NCBI RefSeq assembly: GCF_004005565.1
Contig: NZ_SADD01000009.1
Span: 1 to 64,000, forward strand
Direction: 5' to 3'
DNA length: 64,000 bases
Source of the DNA: Lujinxingia sediminis
GTDB taxonomy: Bacteria > Myxococcota_A > Bradymonadia > Bradymonadales > Bradymonadaceae
Shown in pieces: positions 17,617 to 27,577 of the stretch; the stretch's first letter is position 1, and each line of letters starts with the position of its first letter. The position numbers and the translations under genes were made by a program. The notes below the pieces were generated by a model. The model saw nothing but the letters and a program-made list of their open reading frames with translations. It was not told where the DNA came from and did no database searches.

Positions 17617-20403
17617 TCAGGTCTGTGCCCCGAGGGCTTCGAGTTGCTCCTCTACCGTCCGGCGCATATCGGCGCTGAGTCCCTGGCGTGCATGAAGTTC
17701 GGTGAGGGTATGACGAGCCTCTTCGGTCAGCCCCAGCTCCAGCTCGCAGAGGGCGATCTGGTAGGCGGCGGCGTCCCGGGCATCGGGGTCGTCGGCGGCC
17801 TGGCGGAACTCGTCGAGGGCCTCGTTGAGAAGCCCCATCTCGCGGTAGGCCACACCCAACTCGAGGTTGGAGTTGACGACTTCTCCGAAGTTCGGAGCGG
17901 GGACCTTGCTGGTCGCGTTGGCCGCGTTGGGATTGAACTTCTGGGAGAGGCTGCGCGCGCCGAAGGGGTTGTCGGCTGCGCCCAGGCCGCCGCGCACCTG
18001 CATCAGCTGCGCGCGTCGCTTGGCCAGACCCGGATGGTTGGGGTGCTGGTCTTCAAAGGTGTTGATCGCCTCGGATGCCTCTTCGGTCAGCCCCTGCTGA
18101 ATGAAGAAGTCGATCTCGGCCATTTCACCCATCGGATCGTCGCCGCCGATGTTGACGTCGCCGCCGGAGAACATGTCGCCGAAGAGGTCGTCGAAGAGGT
18201 CGTCGGCTTCCACGTCGGCAAAGAGCGCGTTGACGCTGGGAGCTTCACCGCTGGCCGGCGCGTCATCGAGCGCCGAGAAGTCCATCTCGACCATCCCTGC
18301 GACATCCTGACTCAGATCCATATCAACGACGTCGTTGGTATCGAAGGCCAGCTCATCGTCGGAAACCACGCTGGAGGCGAAGTCCAGCCCGTCCATCAGA
18401 TCCGACGCATCGACGCTCTCAAAGGCGGCGATGTCGGCCACGTTGATGTCATCGAAGTCGGCGATCTCCTCGATCGACTCGATGTCACCCAGGGAGAGAG
18501 GTTCGGCCTCGGTGGCCTGCGCCAGGCTGCTCTCGGGCGCGTCGCCAAAGGCGTCGAAGGCCGAGTCGAGGGTCTCCAGCGCGGCGTGCACCGCTTCGTC
18601 GGCTTCAAACTCCTCGGAGGGAGGCAGAAAGTCGACGACCGCCTCATCGAGAAAGTCCAGAGAATCGGAGACGGGGTCGGGCTCTACGCTTACGAAATCG
18701 TCGATGGCATCGACATCGACCTGCATCGTGCCCGGCTCGTCGCTGACCTCGACCACCTCAATGGCGTCGATTGAAATCTCGGCGATGCCCTCGGTGGGGG
18801 GCGGGCCGTTGAGATCGATCCCGAGCGCCTGCGCGCGCACATGCACCGCCTGCGGGTTGGGAGCCACCTCCAGCGCCTCGATCAAAAACTCATAGGCCCG
18901 AAGAGGCGTCTCGGCGGTAAGCTCGGCCAACGTGATCAGCATGCGGTAGGCACCGGTCTGATCGCGGGTGGCACGCGCAAGATCCAACTTCTGCTGATGG
19001 GCCACGACGCTCTTAGGAGAGCGTTCCAGGGCGGCCTCAATGGCCGCCACAGCCTTGTCGTAAAGGCCGTATTTTAAGAAGACCTGGCATTCGCTGAGCA
19101 TCTGCCGGATCTCGTTCTCGCTGGCCGGCGCGGCTTCGACCGCCTCGATCTCAATGAGCCCTGAGGAGGTCCCATCGTCGAGAAACTCCACTTCGTTGGT
19201 GATGTCGACAAAGGCTTCCACCGATTCGGCCACCGGCACCTTCGGCTGATGCTGATGGGGCTGCGGAGCGCTCGGACGGGCGGGCGGCACCTGCGGCGCT
19301 GGCGAGCGGTGGGGCGCCGACGGTGCTGCAGCCGCGCTGGTTGTGGCCGGCGCGAGCGCCACTTCCAGATCGTCGTCGAGAAACTCAATGTCGTCGTCGA
19401 GGAACTCCACGTCGCCGAGATTGTCGGCCGGAGCCGGCGTGCTCTGGCGAGCGCGCAGCGCGTCGGTGGAGGGCGCAGCGGCCAGCACGCCGCTGTCTTC
19501 GGTGGAGCTGGCGAGCCCCAGTGCCTCTTGCGCCTGTGCGTTCTTCGGGTCGAGGCGAGCGATACGCCGCCAGGCGTTCTCGGCGTCGGCGCGTCGGCCC
19601 GCCGCGCTGTAGAGCGGCGGCAGGGAGAGCAGCACCATCACCGCTTTATCGTCGCGCCCGAGTCGCTCAAAGGTGTCGCTCAGAAGTTCCAGCGTCTCCA
19701 CATCTTCGGGGGTCTCCCGAAAGAGGATCTGAAGATGCTGCAAGGCGGTCTGCTCGTCGCGACGCTCCAGATGCAGGCGCACCACCTGCTTGCGCAGATC
19801 GTGGCGCTGCGGCGTCAAAAAGAGCACGCGCTCCAGCACCTGCAAAAGCTCATCGTGGCGCCCTTCCTCCTCAAGCTTCGCAGCGCAGAAGCTAAAGGCT
19901 TCGATGGCCTGGGCGTTGAGCCCGTCGCGGGTGTAGCGCTCGGCGAGCTGGATGCGCAGACCGACGTCCTCGGGGTCGATGCGCGCCATCTGTTCGAGCA
20001 TCTGGCGCTGGCGCTCGCCATCGCCCAGCTCTTTGTACATGCGCTGGGCGTGATGGAAGGAGCGCACCGCGTCTTTGAGGCGCCCCAGCCGGAAGTAGCA
20101 CTCCCCGATGGCGTGGTGCAGAGCGACATCGCTGTCGTCGAGGCGCTGGGCCTGCTTGTAGACGGCGATGGCCTTCTCGTACATGTCTTGCTGGGCGTAG
20201 CGGTCGGCTACCGTCTTGTAGGCCGAGAGCGCCTCATCGACACGATCGAGCTTGACGTAGAGGTCGCCGCACTTAAGCAGCGTGCGCAGATCGGAGGGAT
20301 CGTCTTCGGCCAGGAGAATATACTCCTTGAGGGCCTTATCCCAGTTGCCTTTGCGGATGTGTTTCTGAGCCGCGTTGAGCACTTTGTTGCGGTTGATCGC
20401 CAC
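17617..20403 (-). CDS. Large TPR scaffold protein with acidic middle
   Basis: About 928 residues from the GTG at 20403, where the first TPR helix begins (INRNKVLNAAQKHI); an ATG at 20424 gives seven more. Residues 1-270 hold six or more TPR repeats, 310-370 a Pro/Ala linker, 370-760 a very acidic region with scattered TPR helices and repeated FLDD/DFDD motifs, and the end a last pair of TPRs. No signal peptide, so cytoplasmic. The plan recalls myxobacterial scaffolds such as SgmX, which acts with the MglA/MglB polarity system; a Roadblock protein lies 950 bp upstream on the same strand. That link is a suggestion only. Confidence 0.7.
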   Translation of the reverse strand: MAINRNKVLNAAQKHIRKGNWDKALKEYILLAEDDPSDLRTLLKCGDLYVKLDRVDEALSAYKTVADRYAQQDMYEKAIAVYKQAQRLDDSDVALHHAIGECYFRLGRLKDAVRSFHHAQRMYKELGDGERQRQMLEQMARIDPEDVGLRIQLAERYTRDGLNAQAIEAFSFCAAKLEEEGRHDELLQVLERVLFLTPQRHDLRKQVVRLHLERRDEQTALQHLQILFRETPEDVETLELLSDTFERLGRDDKAVMVLLSLPPLYSAAGRRADAENAWRRIARLDPKNAQAQEALGLASSTEDSGVLAAAPSTDALRARQSTPAPADNLGDVEFLDDDIEFLDDDLEVALAPATTSAAAAPSAPHRSPAPQVPPARPSAPQPHQHQPKVPVAESVEAFVDITNEVEFLDDGTSSGLIEIEAVEAAPASENEIRQMLSECQVFLKYGLYDKAVAAIEAALERSPKSVVAHQQKLDLARATRDQTGAYRMLITLAELTAETPLRAYEFLIEALEVAPNPQAVHVRAQALGIDLNGPPPTEGIAEISIDAIEVVEVSDEPGTMQVDVDAIDDFVSVEPDPVSDSLDFLDEAVVDFLPPSEEFEADEAVHAALETLDSAFDAFGDAPESSLAQATEAEPLSLGDIESIEEIADFDDINVADIAAFESVDASDLMDGLDFASSVVSDDELAFDTNDVVDMDLSQDVAGMVEMDFSALDDAPASGEAPSVNALFADVEADDLFDDLFGDMFSGGDVNIGGDDPMGEMAEIDFFIQQGLTEEASEAINTFEDQHPNHPGLAKRRAQLMQVRGGLGAADNPFGARSLSQKFNPNAANATSKVPAPNFGEVVNSNLELGVAYREMGLLNEALDEFRQAADDPDARDAAAYQIALCELELGLTEEARHTLTELHARQGLSADMRRTVEEQLEALGAQT

Positions 20404-20540
20404 GGAGTTCCCTGCGCGTCGCAAGACGATGAAGCCGGGGGACGGGACGGCAATGGGTGCGGCCGCCCGGCGAGAGTTTCAATAGGCTTCGGGGGGGGTA
20501 AAGGCCGATGATACGTTGGCCCTTTCGAGAGCGTCAAGGT

Positions 20541-20566
20541 GGCCGGTGAGCGCACGCTCACCGGCC
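20541..20566. terminator. Strong hairpin between efp and the TPR gene
   Basis: Eleven perfect pairs (GGCCGGTGAGC with GCTCACCGGCC) around a four-base loop. There is no T run on either side, so it may stop transcription poorly or protect message ends. Confidence 0.5.
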
Positions 20567-20613
20567 CGAAGCCGGGGATAGAATGCATAACCTCGGCTCT
20601 TTATTTTCAACGC

Positions 20614-21177
20614 TTACTTGTTGACGCGCTCCACAAACTCGCCGGTGCGCGTATCGACTTTCACCATCTGGCCGATCTCCATGTAGAGGGGCACCTGCAC
20701 AGTCAGGCCCGTCTCCAGGGTCGCCGGCTTGGTGGCACCCTGGGCGGTGTCGCCCTTAAAGCCCGGATCGGTCTGGGTGACTTCCAGCACCAAAAAGGTC
20801 GGCGGTTCCACGCTGATAGGCTTGTTGTTGTGGAAGAGCACGTCCACCTCAAGGTTGTCTTTGAGGTAGGGGAGCACGTCTTCAACCGCGTCTTTGGACA
20901 GGCGAATCTGCTCGTAGGTCGAGGTGTCCATAAAGACGTAAAACGTGTCTTCGGGGTAGAGGTACTGCATGGTGCGAGACTCGAGGTTGGGCGCCTCGAC
21001 CTTATCGCCAGAGCGGTAGTTCTGGTCGAGTACTCGCCCCGAGATCAGGCTCTTGATGCGGGTTTTGACAAAGGCCACCCCTTTGCCCGGCTTGACGTGC
21101 TGGCAGTCGATGATGACGTAGGGCTCACCATCGATCTCGATCTTAAGGTTTTTACGAAAGTCCTGGGTGCTGATCAT
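20614..21177 (-). CDS. efp: Translation elongation factor P
   Basis: 187 residues, full length, with the KOW-like amino domain and two OB folds. The loop that reaches the peptidyl-transferase centre is HVKPGKGVAF, with Lys32 at the tip where other bacteria carry a beta-lysyl, 5-aminopentanol or unmodified Lys. The carboxyl domain shows the family motif around VDTRTGEFVERV. EF-P rescues ribosomes stalled at Pro-Pro stretches. No epmA, epmB or ymfI homologue is next to it, so the sequence gives no hint of how Lys32 is modified. Confidence 0.97.
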   Translation of the reverse strand: MISTQDFRKNLKIEIDGEPYVIIDCQHVKPGKGVAFVKTRIKSLISGRVLDQNYRSGDKVEAPNLESRTMQYLYPEDTFYVFMDTSTYEQIRLSKDAVEDVLPYLKDNLEVDVLFHNNKPISVEPPTFLVLEVTQTDPGFKGDTAQGATKPATLETGLTVQVPLYMEIGQMVKVDTRTGEFVERVNK

Positions 21178-21351
21178 GGCTCGCTCTCAAAAGGTAGGCG
21201 TGCCCCGGCCGGGGGCGTCGTCGGGTGTGGATGAGGCAGGGCAGGCTGGCCACGCGTGTCGGCAGCGCCGCGCGCCGCGTCTCAAAGCAAGCCCCTTCAC
21301 TTCATTCCGGTTTAGGTGGCCCGCTGCGGGCCTGACTGCTGCGCCATAACT

Positions 21352-21708
21352 TCAGCGCATCTCGCGCTCAACAAATGGCGAGATCAGACGCAACATCGTC
21401 TGACCCCGGTTGACGTCTCCCTCAGCGGTGAGGGCAAGAATAAGCAGATATTCTTCGGCGACCACCTTGGCCAGCGCCGTAATCGATCCGGCGGTGATAC
21501 TGACCTCGTTGACCTCGCCGACGTCGTAGATCTGCAGGCGGCGAAACTTGTCCAGGAGGTTGCTCAGCTCGATGGCGACTGCGCTCATCTGCGGCAGCTC
21601 TTCGTCTTTGTAGACGCTGTCGATGGGAATGCCGTCAAAGCCAATGAGCAGGCAGCCGATGGCGCCCTCGACGTTGTTGACCACGCTGGTCAACTTCTGC
21701 TTGAACAT
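21352..21708 (-). CDS. Roadblock/LC7-family protein (MglB-like)
   Basis: 118 residues with the compact Roadblock fold: an amino helix, the strand GCLLIGFDGIPIDSV, a long central helix (SAVAIELSNLLDKF), the strand pair EVSITAGSITALAKVV and a final helix. GGAGG precedes the start by six bases. Proteins of this family bind small GTPases; MglB is the GTPase-activating partner of MglA in polarity control of myxobacteria. No MglA-type GTPase is encoded here. It lies upstream of efp and the TPR scaffold on the same strand, 174 bases from efp, perhaps separate units. Confidence 0.85.
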   Translation of the reverse strand: MFKQKLTSVVNNVEGAIGCLLIGFDGIPIDSVYKDEELPQMSAVAIELSNLLDKFRRLQIYDVGEVNEVSITAGSITALAKVVAEEYLLILALTAEGDVNRGQTMLRLISPFVEREMR

Positions 21709-22001
21709 GAAACCTCCAAATCTGGCAAACCCCCGGTCTTTGCCGCGGGGCTTTTACGGCGGTGCAGCCGGGCAACTCTCCAACAGAGCGGTGTTCAAGG
21801 TCAAGAGCCTACCGCGTCAAATAGGAGCCTGTACAGCGCATTAGCAGGCGGTGACCGCCCCTCAATTGCTTGAGCCTTGCCCGCTATGATACCACCGGCG
21901 CCCCCGGCCACACCCCGCGCGCGCGAGGATCGCGCTCGGGCGCCGGCAGGCAACGACTACTGAGACGTAAAGACGCGGCGCGCAGCCGCGATGAGGATAG
22001 C

Positions 22002-24608
22002 ATGATGGCGAGAATCGCAGCCGCACTTGTGGTGGCCTTGAGCGCGGTGTTGGTCTTCTGGAGCGCGGGAAACCTCGGGATCTGGGAGCCCTGGGAGTCC
22101 GGCGCGCTGCGCCTGGCCATTGAGGTCAGCGAGCCTCCGAGTTCCGCCGCCGGCGATGTCTCCGACGCGTCGGAGGAGGAGCCCGGGGGAGCCGAAGAGG
22201 TCGTGGAGAAAGAGGCCTCCGAAGTCTCAGGCAGCCAGGGGCTTGATGCCCGCGCCCGGGCGGTGCTCGGCGAGGAGGAGGGGCGTTTTTCGGGATTGCG
22301 TCTGTGGTGGCTCACCCAGACGGTGGATGATGAGCCGGTGGTGGAGTCGGGCGAGGTCGGCCAGGCGGAGCGCGGTGTGCGCGCGTTGATGATGCTCATG
22401 GCGCTCTTGCTCGTGGTGGGTGTGGGCCTGTGGGCTCGACGTTATCTGGGGGAGCGGGCCGCGTTGCTCAGCGCAGTGGTGCTGGCGACGACGCCGGCGG
22501 TGCTCCTGGGCGCGGTCTTCGTGTCGGGTCCTGTCGCGATGATGTTCAGCTCGGCTCTGGCACTGCTCGGCGTTGTCGGCGCAGCGCTCGAAGAAGCCCG
22601 CCGTCGCGAGCGGGGCGAGCTGGCGAGGAGTCGCCCGGCCTCGGTCCTGCTCGGTGTGGGAACGCTGGGGCTTGTGCTCTCGGCCTGGGAAGGTGGCGTC
22701 TTCGGCGCGCTGGTGCCCGTGCTCACCGCGCTGGTGGTTGCGCTTCTGGAGTGGCGCAGCCCGCAGGCGGACCGCCCTCTGGTCAGAACGCTCATCGGTT
22801 GGCGCGGCGCCCTCTGGGCGGGGGCCGGTCTGATCACCCTGGTGGTACTCGCCGGTCAGACCGGCTGGGCCCACCTGCTCACGCAACACGGCTTTGCCGA
22901 CAATGTGGACTTCTCCAGCCGCTTTGGCTGGTGGTTGCGCCAGATTGGCTTTGGCTTCTTCCCCTGGTTTGCGCTGGCCTTTGCAGGTTACGGCTACATG
23001 AGTCAGCGCCTGGCCGCGAGCGCGCCCGTTGAGGGGAGCGCCACACACTCGGATGCCGACGCTTCGACCGTCTTGATGGCGCGGGTGTTGATGCTCTGGC
23101 CGGCGCTTGCCTTTGTTGTGATGGCGGTGGCCGGGCGTTTGGGTCACGCCACCTTTGCGGCCTTTGTACCGCTGGCGCTCGGCGTGGCCTGGGCGCTCTC
23201 CGATAAAGACTACTGGGCCAAACTTCGGTTGAAGCCGCAGCTCTATCTTCTGATCGCTCTCAGCGCGATCTTCGTCGTGATGATGCTCGGCAAAGATATC
23301 GAGCGCTTCCCGCCGCGCCTGATCGAGCTTGTGACCGCCGGTCAGGACGAGCTGGGCCTGGGTGAAGACTATGAGTACGGCCGCGCGCTCAAGCTCTGGA
23401 AGTATGGCTATGTCGCGCTGCTCGCGGCGTATTTTGCCGGGGCCATCAGCTGGCTGGTCTTCTTCTGGCGCGATCTCAAGGTCTTCTGGGGATGGCTCAA
23501 GCGGACCTGGCGCGCCTGGCGAAACAAAGGTGAAGGCAGCGCGTCCGATGCGGAGGCGCATCGCGCCGTGGCGGCTGGCGCGGAGATGTCCGACGCGATG
23601 TCTTCAACCTCAGCCACACCGATGAGCCCGGGGGAGGCTCGCGCCGCCGAGCGCGAGGCCTACCGCCAGGAAGATGGCAAGCTGGCGAGGCTCGCCGCCT
23701 TTGCCGAGGGGTATACTGGTCTGCTCATTGTGGCGACGCTCGGCGCGGTGAGCTGGGCGGTGATTATGATGGGAGTGTTCTTGCCGGACCTCGATTCCAA
23801 CCTCTCCAACCGCAAGATCGTGGCGAGCTATCTGGAGGCTCGTCAGGATGATGAGCCCCTGCTGCGCTACGGGTATGACACCAGCGACTCCGACTTTTAT
23901 CTGCGCGGGCTCGAGTCGATCGCGCACGCCCGGGCGTTCAACGCGCGTTTTGAGGATGAGGAGCGCTTCTTTGCGCTGATTCCGCGCGACCGCCTGGCGG
24001 CAGTTCACTCCGATGTGCGACGCGCGCATAAGGCCGACCTTGTGGTGGTCGACAACAGCTCGGCCTCCATGGTGCTGGTCAGCAACATGCTCGGGGAGGG
24101 CGAAGAGGATCAGAGCCCCCTTGCCGGAGCGCTCCTCGACGAGCTGCCCGACTCGGCCACCCCCCTGAGCGTGAAGGGCGACCCGCAGAGTTCCCCGGCG
24201 TTCAACCGTCAGATCGAACTGATTGGCTACGAGCTCAACAAAAAGGCCGAGGGCGATGGGCGACCGCGCTACAGCTGGGGCGAAGAGCTGACGATGACGC
24301 TCTACTTCAAGAGCCTGCGACGAGTGACGAGTGAGCAGGAGATCTTCGTGCATATCGATACGCCTGGAAATCGTATCGGCGCTGACCACGATCCGGTGGG
24401 TGGCAACTACCCCACCAGCCGCTGGCTTCCCGGCGACATCGTGCGCGACGAACACACGTTGACCATCGATCGCTACTCGACGCCGGGGACCTACACCATC
24501 TGGATGGGCTTCTATAAAGGTTCCAACCGCATGGAGGTCTCACCCGACAAGGGTCACGACGGGGAGAATCGGGTGAAGGTGGCGGAGATTGAGATCGAGG
24601 CGTTTTGA
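22002..24608 (+). CDS. GT39/ArnT-like integral-membrane glycosyltransferase
   Basis: 868 residues; start at the ATG at 22002 with GAGG six bases upstream, although the frame is open to a TTG at 21870. The first membrane segment is followed by GIWEPWESGAL, the acidic GT-C signature of the ArnT/PMT type, and there are about ten more membrane segments up to residue 520. The last 170 residues form a soluble beta domain with aromatic and Asp residues, presumably in the periplasm. The enzyme likely moves a sugar from a polyprenyl-phosphate carrier to lipid A, protein or glycan; which one is not visible. Stop and next start share one base. Confidence 0.75.
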   Translation: MMARIAAALVVALSAVLVFWSAGNLGIWEPWESGALRLAIEVSEPPSSAAGDVSDASEEEPGGAEEVVEKEASEVSGSQGLDARARAVLGEEEGRFSGLRLWWLTQTVDDEPVVESGEVGQAERGVRALMMLMALLLVVGVGLWARRYLGERAALLSAVVLATTPAVLLGAVFVSGPVAMMFSSALALLGVVGAALEEARRRERGELARSRPASVLLGVGTLGLVLSAWEGGVFGALVPVLTALVVALLEWRSPQADRPLVRTLIGWRGALWAGAGLITLVVLAGQTGWAHLLTQHGFADNVDFSSRFGWWLRQIGFGFFPWFALAFAGYGYMSQRLAASAPVEGSATHSDADASTVLMARVLMLWPALAFVVMAVAGRLGHATFAAFVPLALGVAWALSDKDYWAKLRLKPQLYLLIALSAIFVVMMLGKDIERFPPRLIELVTAGQDELGLGEDYEYGRALKLWKYGYVALLAAYFAGAISWLVFFWRDLKVFWGWLKRTWRAWRNKGEGSASDAEAHRAVAAGAEMSDAMSSTSATPMSPGEARAAEREAYRQEDGKLARLAAFAEGYTGLLIVATLGAVSWAVIMMGVFLPDLDSNLSNRKIVASYLEARQDDEPLLRYGYDTSDSDFYLRGLESIAHARAFNARFEDEERFFALIPRDRLAAVHSDVRRAHKADLVVVDNSSASMVLVSNMLGEGEEDQSPLAGALLDELPDSATPLSVKGDPQSSPAFNRQIELIGYELNKKAEGDGRPRYSWGEELTMTLYFKSLRRVTSEQEIFVHIDTPGNRIGADHDPVGGNYPTSRWLPGDIVRDEHTLTIDRYSTPGTYTIWMGFYKGSNRMEVSPDKGHDGENRVKVAEIEIEAF

Positions 24609-26662
24609 TGCGGCGATTGCATCAGGTGTACGTGGGTTGCCTGGCTCTGGTGATGGTCCTCTGGACCGCTTCTGCTGCGGCTGAAGCGCAGGTTGATGAG
24701 GAGGCCATTGAGGCTGATGCTGCGTCTGGCCCCTGTGTGCTGGAGGCGGTCGAGGGGGGCGTGCGCTGCATGGTCGGCGCGCGCGAGGTGGTGGAGCTTG
24801 AGCACCCCACGCTCTACGGCGATCCCACGCGCTATCGCGAGCGCCAGGGTGGGCTCCTCCCGGTGGGGCCGGTGCGTCTTGGCGAGCGTTATTATTACGG
24901 GGTGCGCGCCGAGCTTTTGGTCTTTGATCCGCACGAAGGCGCGGTGGTCGAGCGCGTGGCGCTGCCCACCACCCTGCGCGAGATCGAGGCGGTGCGGGAG
25001 GGTGATACTCCCTATCTGCGACTGCACCTCCAACGTGATCCCGCCCTCGCGCTCCGATACACCCCCGGCACCACCTCCACCGCCGCGGCCTACGGCGGCC
25101 CCTGGTCCTGGCCGGAGACGCTCGGCGCGATGCAGGACGCCCTCTGGCGCGAAGAGGTCGCGCTCGGCCGTGAGCCCGGAGCCGTGGAGACCCCCGATCC
25201 CGAGCTTGAATCGCAAGAATCCGACGACGCCGCGCTGCTCGAAGCGATGAGCGCGCGCGCCGAGCGCGACCGCACCAACATCTACTACGCGCTCTACCGC
25301 GCCGAGGCCTTGCTGCGACTTGCCCGGGGTGAGGAGGCCGAAAGCACCGCATGGCAGGCCGCTGAGCGCGATGCGCCCTGGTACGATCTTCTGCGCGCCA
25401 GCGCCCGACTGCATTACCTCGGGCTGGATGCGGCCGCCGACCTGGCGATGGGGCGCGGCATCGACGCGATGCATGAGGCCGGTGTGCGCTCCGGGGCGAT
25501 CACCAGCCCGGTCGCGGCGAGTTTTATGTTCATCTGGTTGCGCGAGGCCCTGGATCGTATCGCGGGCGCGCCACGTGGCGAGGGCGACGATGCGGTGGCC
25601 GCAGCGGCCGAGGTGTTGAACCGGGCCGAAGAAGCCATGCCCAACGCCGAGGGGTTGCGCGCGGCATGGCGGGCGCTTGACGCCGAGAGCGTCGCGCATC
25701 TGACGCGCCCCGGTCTCGGCGCGATGGTGGAGGAGGCGGTCGACGACGTTGATACTCACCTGGTCATCGGTCTGGGGCTTTTGCTGGCGATGCTCGGTGG
25801 TGGCGCGGTGGTGGGGCTGGGCCGCGGTCGCGGCCGCTGGGTGGCAGCCGATGTGGTGGTGTTAGCCTCATTGCTGGCGATCAGCGCCTGGAATCTTGGC
25901 GAGTTGGGGAGGGCGGCGCAGCGTGCGGCCGTTGTGTGGGAGGCGCCGGTTGAGATCGGCAGCGACGCGCTCAACGCGCCCGGGGCCCGGGCCTGGATCG
26001 ACGGGTTGGCTGACTCCGGCGCGAGCTCCCAGCTCCGAGAGATCATTGGCGCGCAAGAACTCGCCATGACCCGGGGGCGACCCTTTGATGAGGGCATCGA
26101 GGACACGACCCTGGTGCGCCTGCTCGAAGACGCCCTCCACGCTCACCTTGACGTCTACGCCATCGATTCGCCGGCGGAGCTCGAGGTGTCGCCGGCGTTG
26201 CGTGAGGAGTTCGGGTGGCTCGATGCGGTGCGCGCCATCGATCTTCGGGGCGCACGAGGACTGCTTGTGGCTGGCGGACTCGTGCTCAACGCCTTGATGC
26301 TGGGCGGACTTGTCTGGGTGCTTCTGGGTCGATCGCCAGCGCTGGGTCGCAGGTTGCGGGGGTGGTGGCCCGGAGCGCCGGCGGCGCTGGGACCGGCGCG
26401 CGTGGGCGTGTGGGCGGCCTTTTGTGTGGGCCTGGTCGGGGTGACGCCGCTCGCCAGCGCGGTGCACGGGGTCTGCGGAGAGGTGTGGGCCGGCTACTAC
26501 GGGCTGGCTCCTCTGGCCGAGGCCCCCGGGCCTCAGTCCTGGGCGGTGATGCTTCTGGTCGGCGCGCTGGGTCTGCACCTGGGGGCGGTGGTCTGGGAGC
26601 GGAGCAATGAGGCTCGCCGGGCTCGCCGGATGCCCTCCGAAGCCCCTGTTGACGCGACCTGA
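24608..26662 (+). CDS. Membrane protein coupled to the GT39 glycosyltransferase
   Basis: 684 residues with a signal peptide or anchor at the start (LALVMVLWTASAAAEA), a large domain with TPR-like helices at about 195-330, and several carboxyl membrane segments (around 383-440, 560-585, 605-660). The start codon ATG shares its A with the stop of the glycosyltransferase, so the two are co-translated. No enzyme motif was recognised. It may help present substrate or build a complex with the glycosyltransferase. Confidence 0.65.
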   Translation: MRRLHQVYVGCLALVMVLWTASAAAEAQVDEEAIEADAASGPCVLEAVEGGVRCMVGAREVVELEHPTLYGDPTRYRERQGGLLPVGPVRLGERYYYGVRAELLVFDPHEGAVVERVALPTTLREIEAVREGDTPYLRLHLQRDPALALRYTPGTTSTAAAYGGPWSWPETLGAMQDALWREEVALGREPGAVETPDPELESQESDDAALLEAMSARAERDRTNIYYALYRAEALLRLARGEEAESTAWQAAERDAPWYDLLRASARLHYLGLDAAADLAMGRGIDAMHEAGVRSGAITSPVAASFMFIWLREALDRIAGAPRGEGDDAVAAAAEVLNRAEEAMPNAEGLRAAWRALDAESVAHLTRPGLGAMVEEAVDDVDTHLVIGLGLLLAMLGGGAVVGLGRGRGRWVAADVVVLASLLAISAWNLGELGRAAQRAAVVWEAPVEIGSDALNAPGARAWIDGLADSGASSQLREIIGAQELAMTRGRPFDEGIEDTTLVRLLEDALHAHLDVYAIDSPAELEVSPALREEFGWLDAVRAIDLRGARGLLVAGGLVLNALMLGGLVWVLLGRSPALGRRLRGWWPGAPAALGPARVGVWAAFCVGLVGVTPLASAVHGVCGEVWAGYYGLAPLAEAPGPQSWAVMLLVGALGLHLGAVVWERSNEARRARRMPSEAPVDAT

Positions 26663-26681
26663 GGCAGGTCGACGTCGTTTG

Positions 26682-26715
26682 CGCTGAGCGTTGCTCCCCG
26701 ACGCTCAGCGTTCTT
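26682..26715. terminator. Terminator between convergent genes
   Basis: CGCTGAGCGT at 26682-26691 pairs with ACGCTCAGCG at 26701-26710, followed by TTCTT. It overlaps the stop codon of the minus-strand BKACE gene. Confidence 0.65.
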
Positions 26716-27577
26716 GGATGCCCAGAATCTCGCGGGCCTCAGCCGGGGTGGCCGGCTCCCGACCCACCTCCCGGGCCAGCTGCGCCATCGCCTCAATGAG
26801 CGGGCCGTTGCCGTCGACCTTGCCGCCATCGGGCAGGTAGAAGGTGTCTTCGACGCCGGTGCGCAGGTTACCCCCGAGCTCGGCGGTGCGCCGGTGAATC
26901 GGCCAGACCTCCTGACGCCCGATCACGATCGACTGCCAGGGGCGCTCTCCGGGCATCTCATCGAGAAGGATCGGTAAAAGATCGACGCGGGCGGGCATGC
27001 CGCTTGCTACCCCCTGCACCAGGCTCACGGTGTAGGGGGGCTCTAAGATGCCGTGGGCCTCAAACATCGCCAGCGAGCGCAGAATCCCGGTATCAAAACA
27101 CTCGCACTCGGGAACGATGTTGTGGATGTGCATCACCTCCAGAAAGGCGCTGATCTTGGAGACCGGGTTGTCAAAGAGCATCGGCGCCCAGGCCCATTGC
27201 CCGTCGCTGCGTACCTTGAGGTAGTTGAGTGAGCCGGCGTTGAGCGCCGCCATCTCCGGCTCAATGGCCTCCAGGCAGGCGCGCGGTCCGTTGATCTCGT
27301 CGCCCACCACCCCGGTCGTCAGGTTAAGGATCAGGTCGGGCGCGGCCTCTTTGATCGCGTCGACCACCTCTCGGGCAAGCTCAACCTCCCAGGAGGGAAG
27401 CCGCCCGCTGGCCTGATCGCGAAGATGCAGGTGCACCACCGATGCCCCGGCGTTGTAGGCCGCGCGCGCCTCGGCGGCCATCTGCGCCGGGGTGTAGGGC
27501 ACCGGGTGCTGCGCCGGGTCGGTGAGCACGCCGTTGAGCGCGCAGGTGATCACAACGGTGTCGGGGCTCGCTGCCAT
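26705..27577 (-). CDS. BKACE-family (DUF849) beta-keto acid cleavage enzyme
   Basis: 290 residues in a TIM-barrel. The zinc motif HLHLRD lies at about 48-53, with the early ITCALNG strand, the NLTTG segment at about 86 and the late GGNLRTGVED loop with the conserved Glu. The family condenses a beta-keto acid with acetyl-CoA and splits it into a CoA ester and acetoacetate; the founding member (Kce) acts in lysine fermentation. The substrate cannot be read from sequence, and no lysine-fermentation neighbour is present. It is monocistronic as far as visible, convergent with the glycosyltransferase pair. Confidence 0.85.
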   Translation of the reverse strand: MAASPDTVVITCALNGVLTDPAQHPVPYTPAQMAAEARAAYNAGASVVHLHLRDQASGRLPSWEVELAREVVDAIKEAAPDLILNLTTGVVGDEINGPRACLEAIEPEMAALNAGSLNYLKVRSDGQWAWAPMLFDNPVSKISAFLEVMHIHNIVPECECFDTGILRSLAMFEAHGILEPPYTVSLVQGVASGMPARVDLLPILLDEMPGERPWQSIVIGRQEVWPIHRRTAELGGNLRTGVEDTFYLPDGGKVDGNGPLIEAMAQLAREVGREPATPAEAREILGIQER

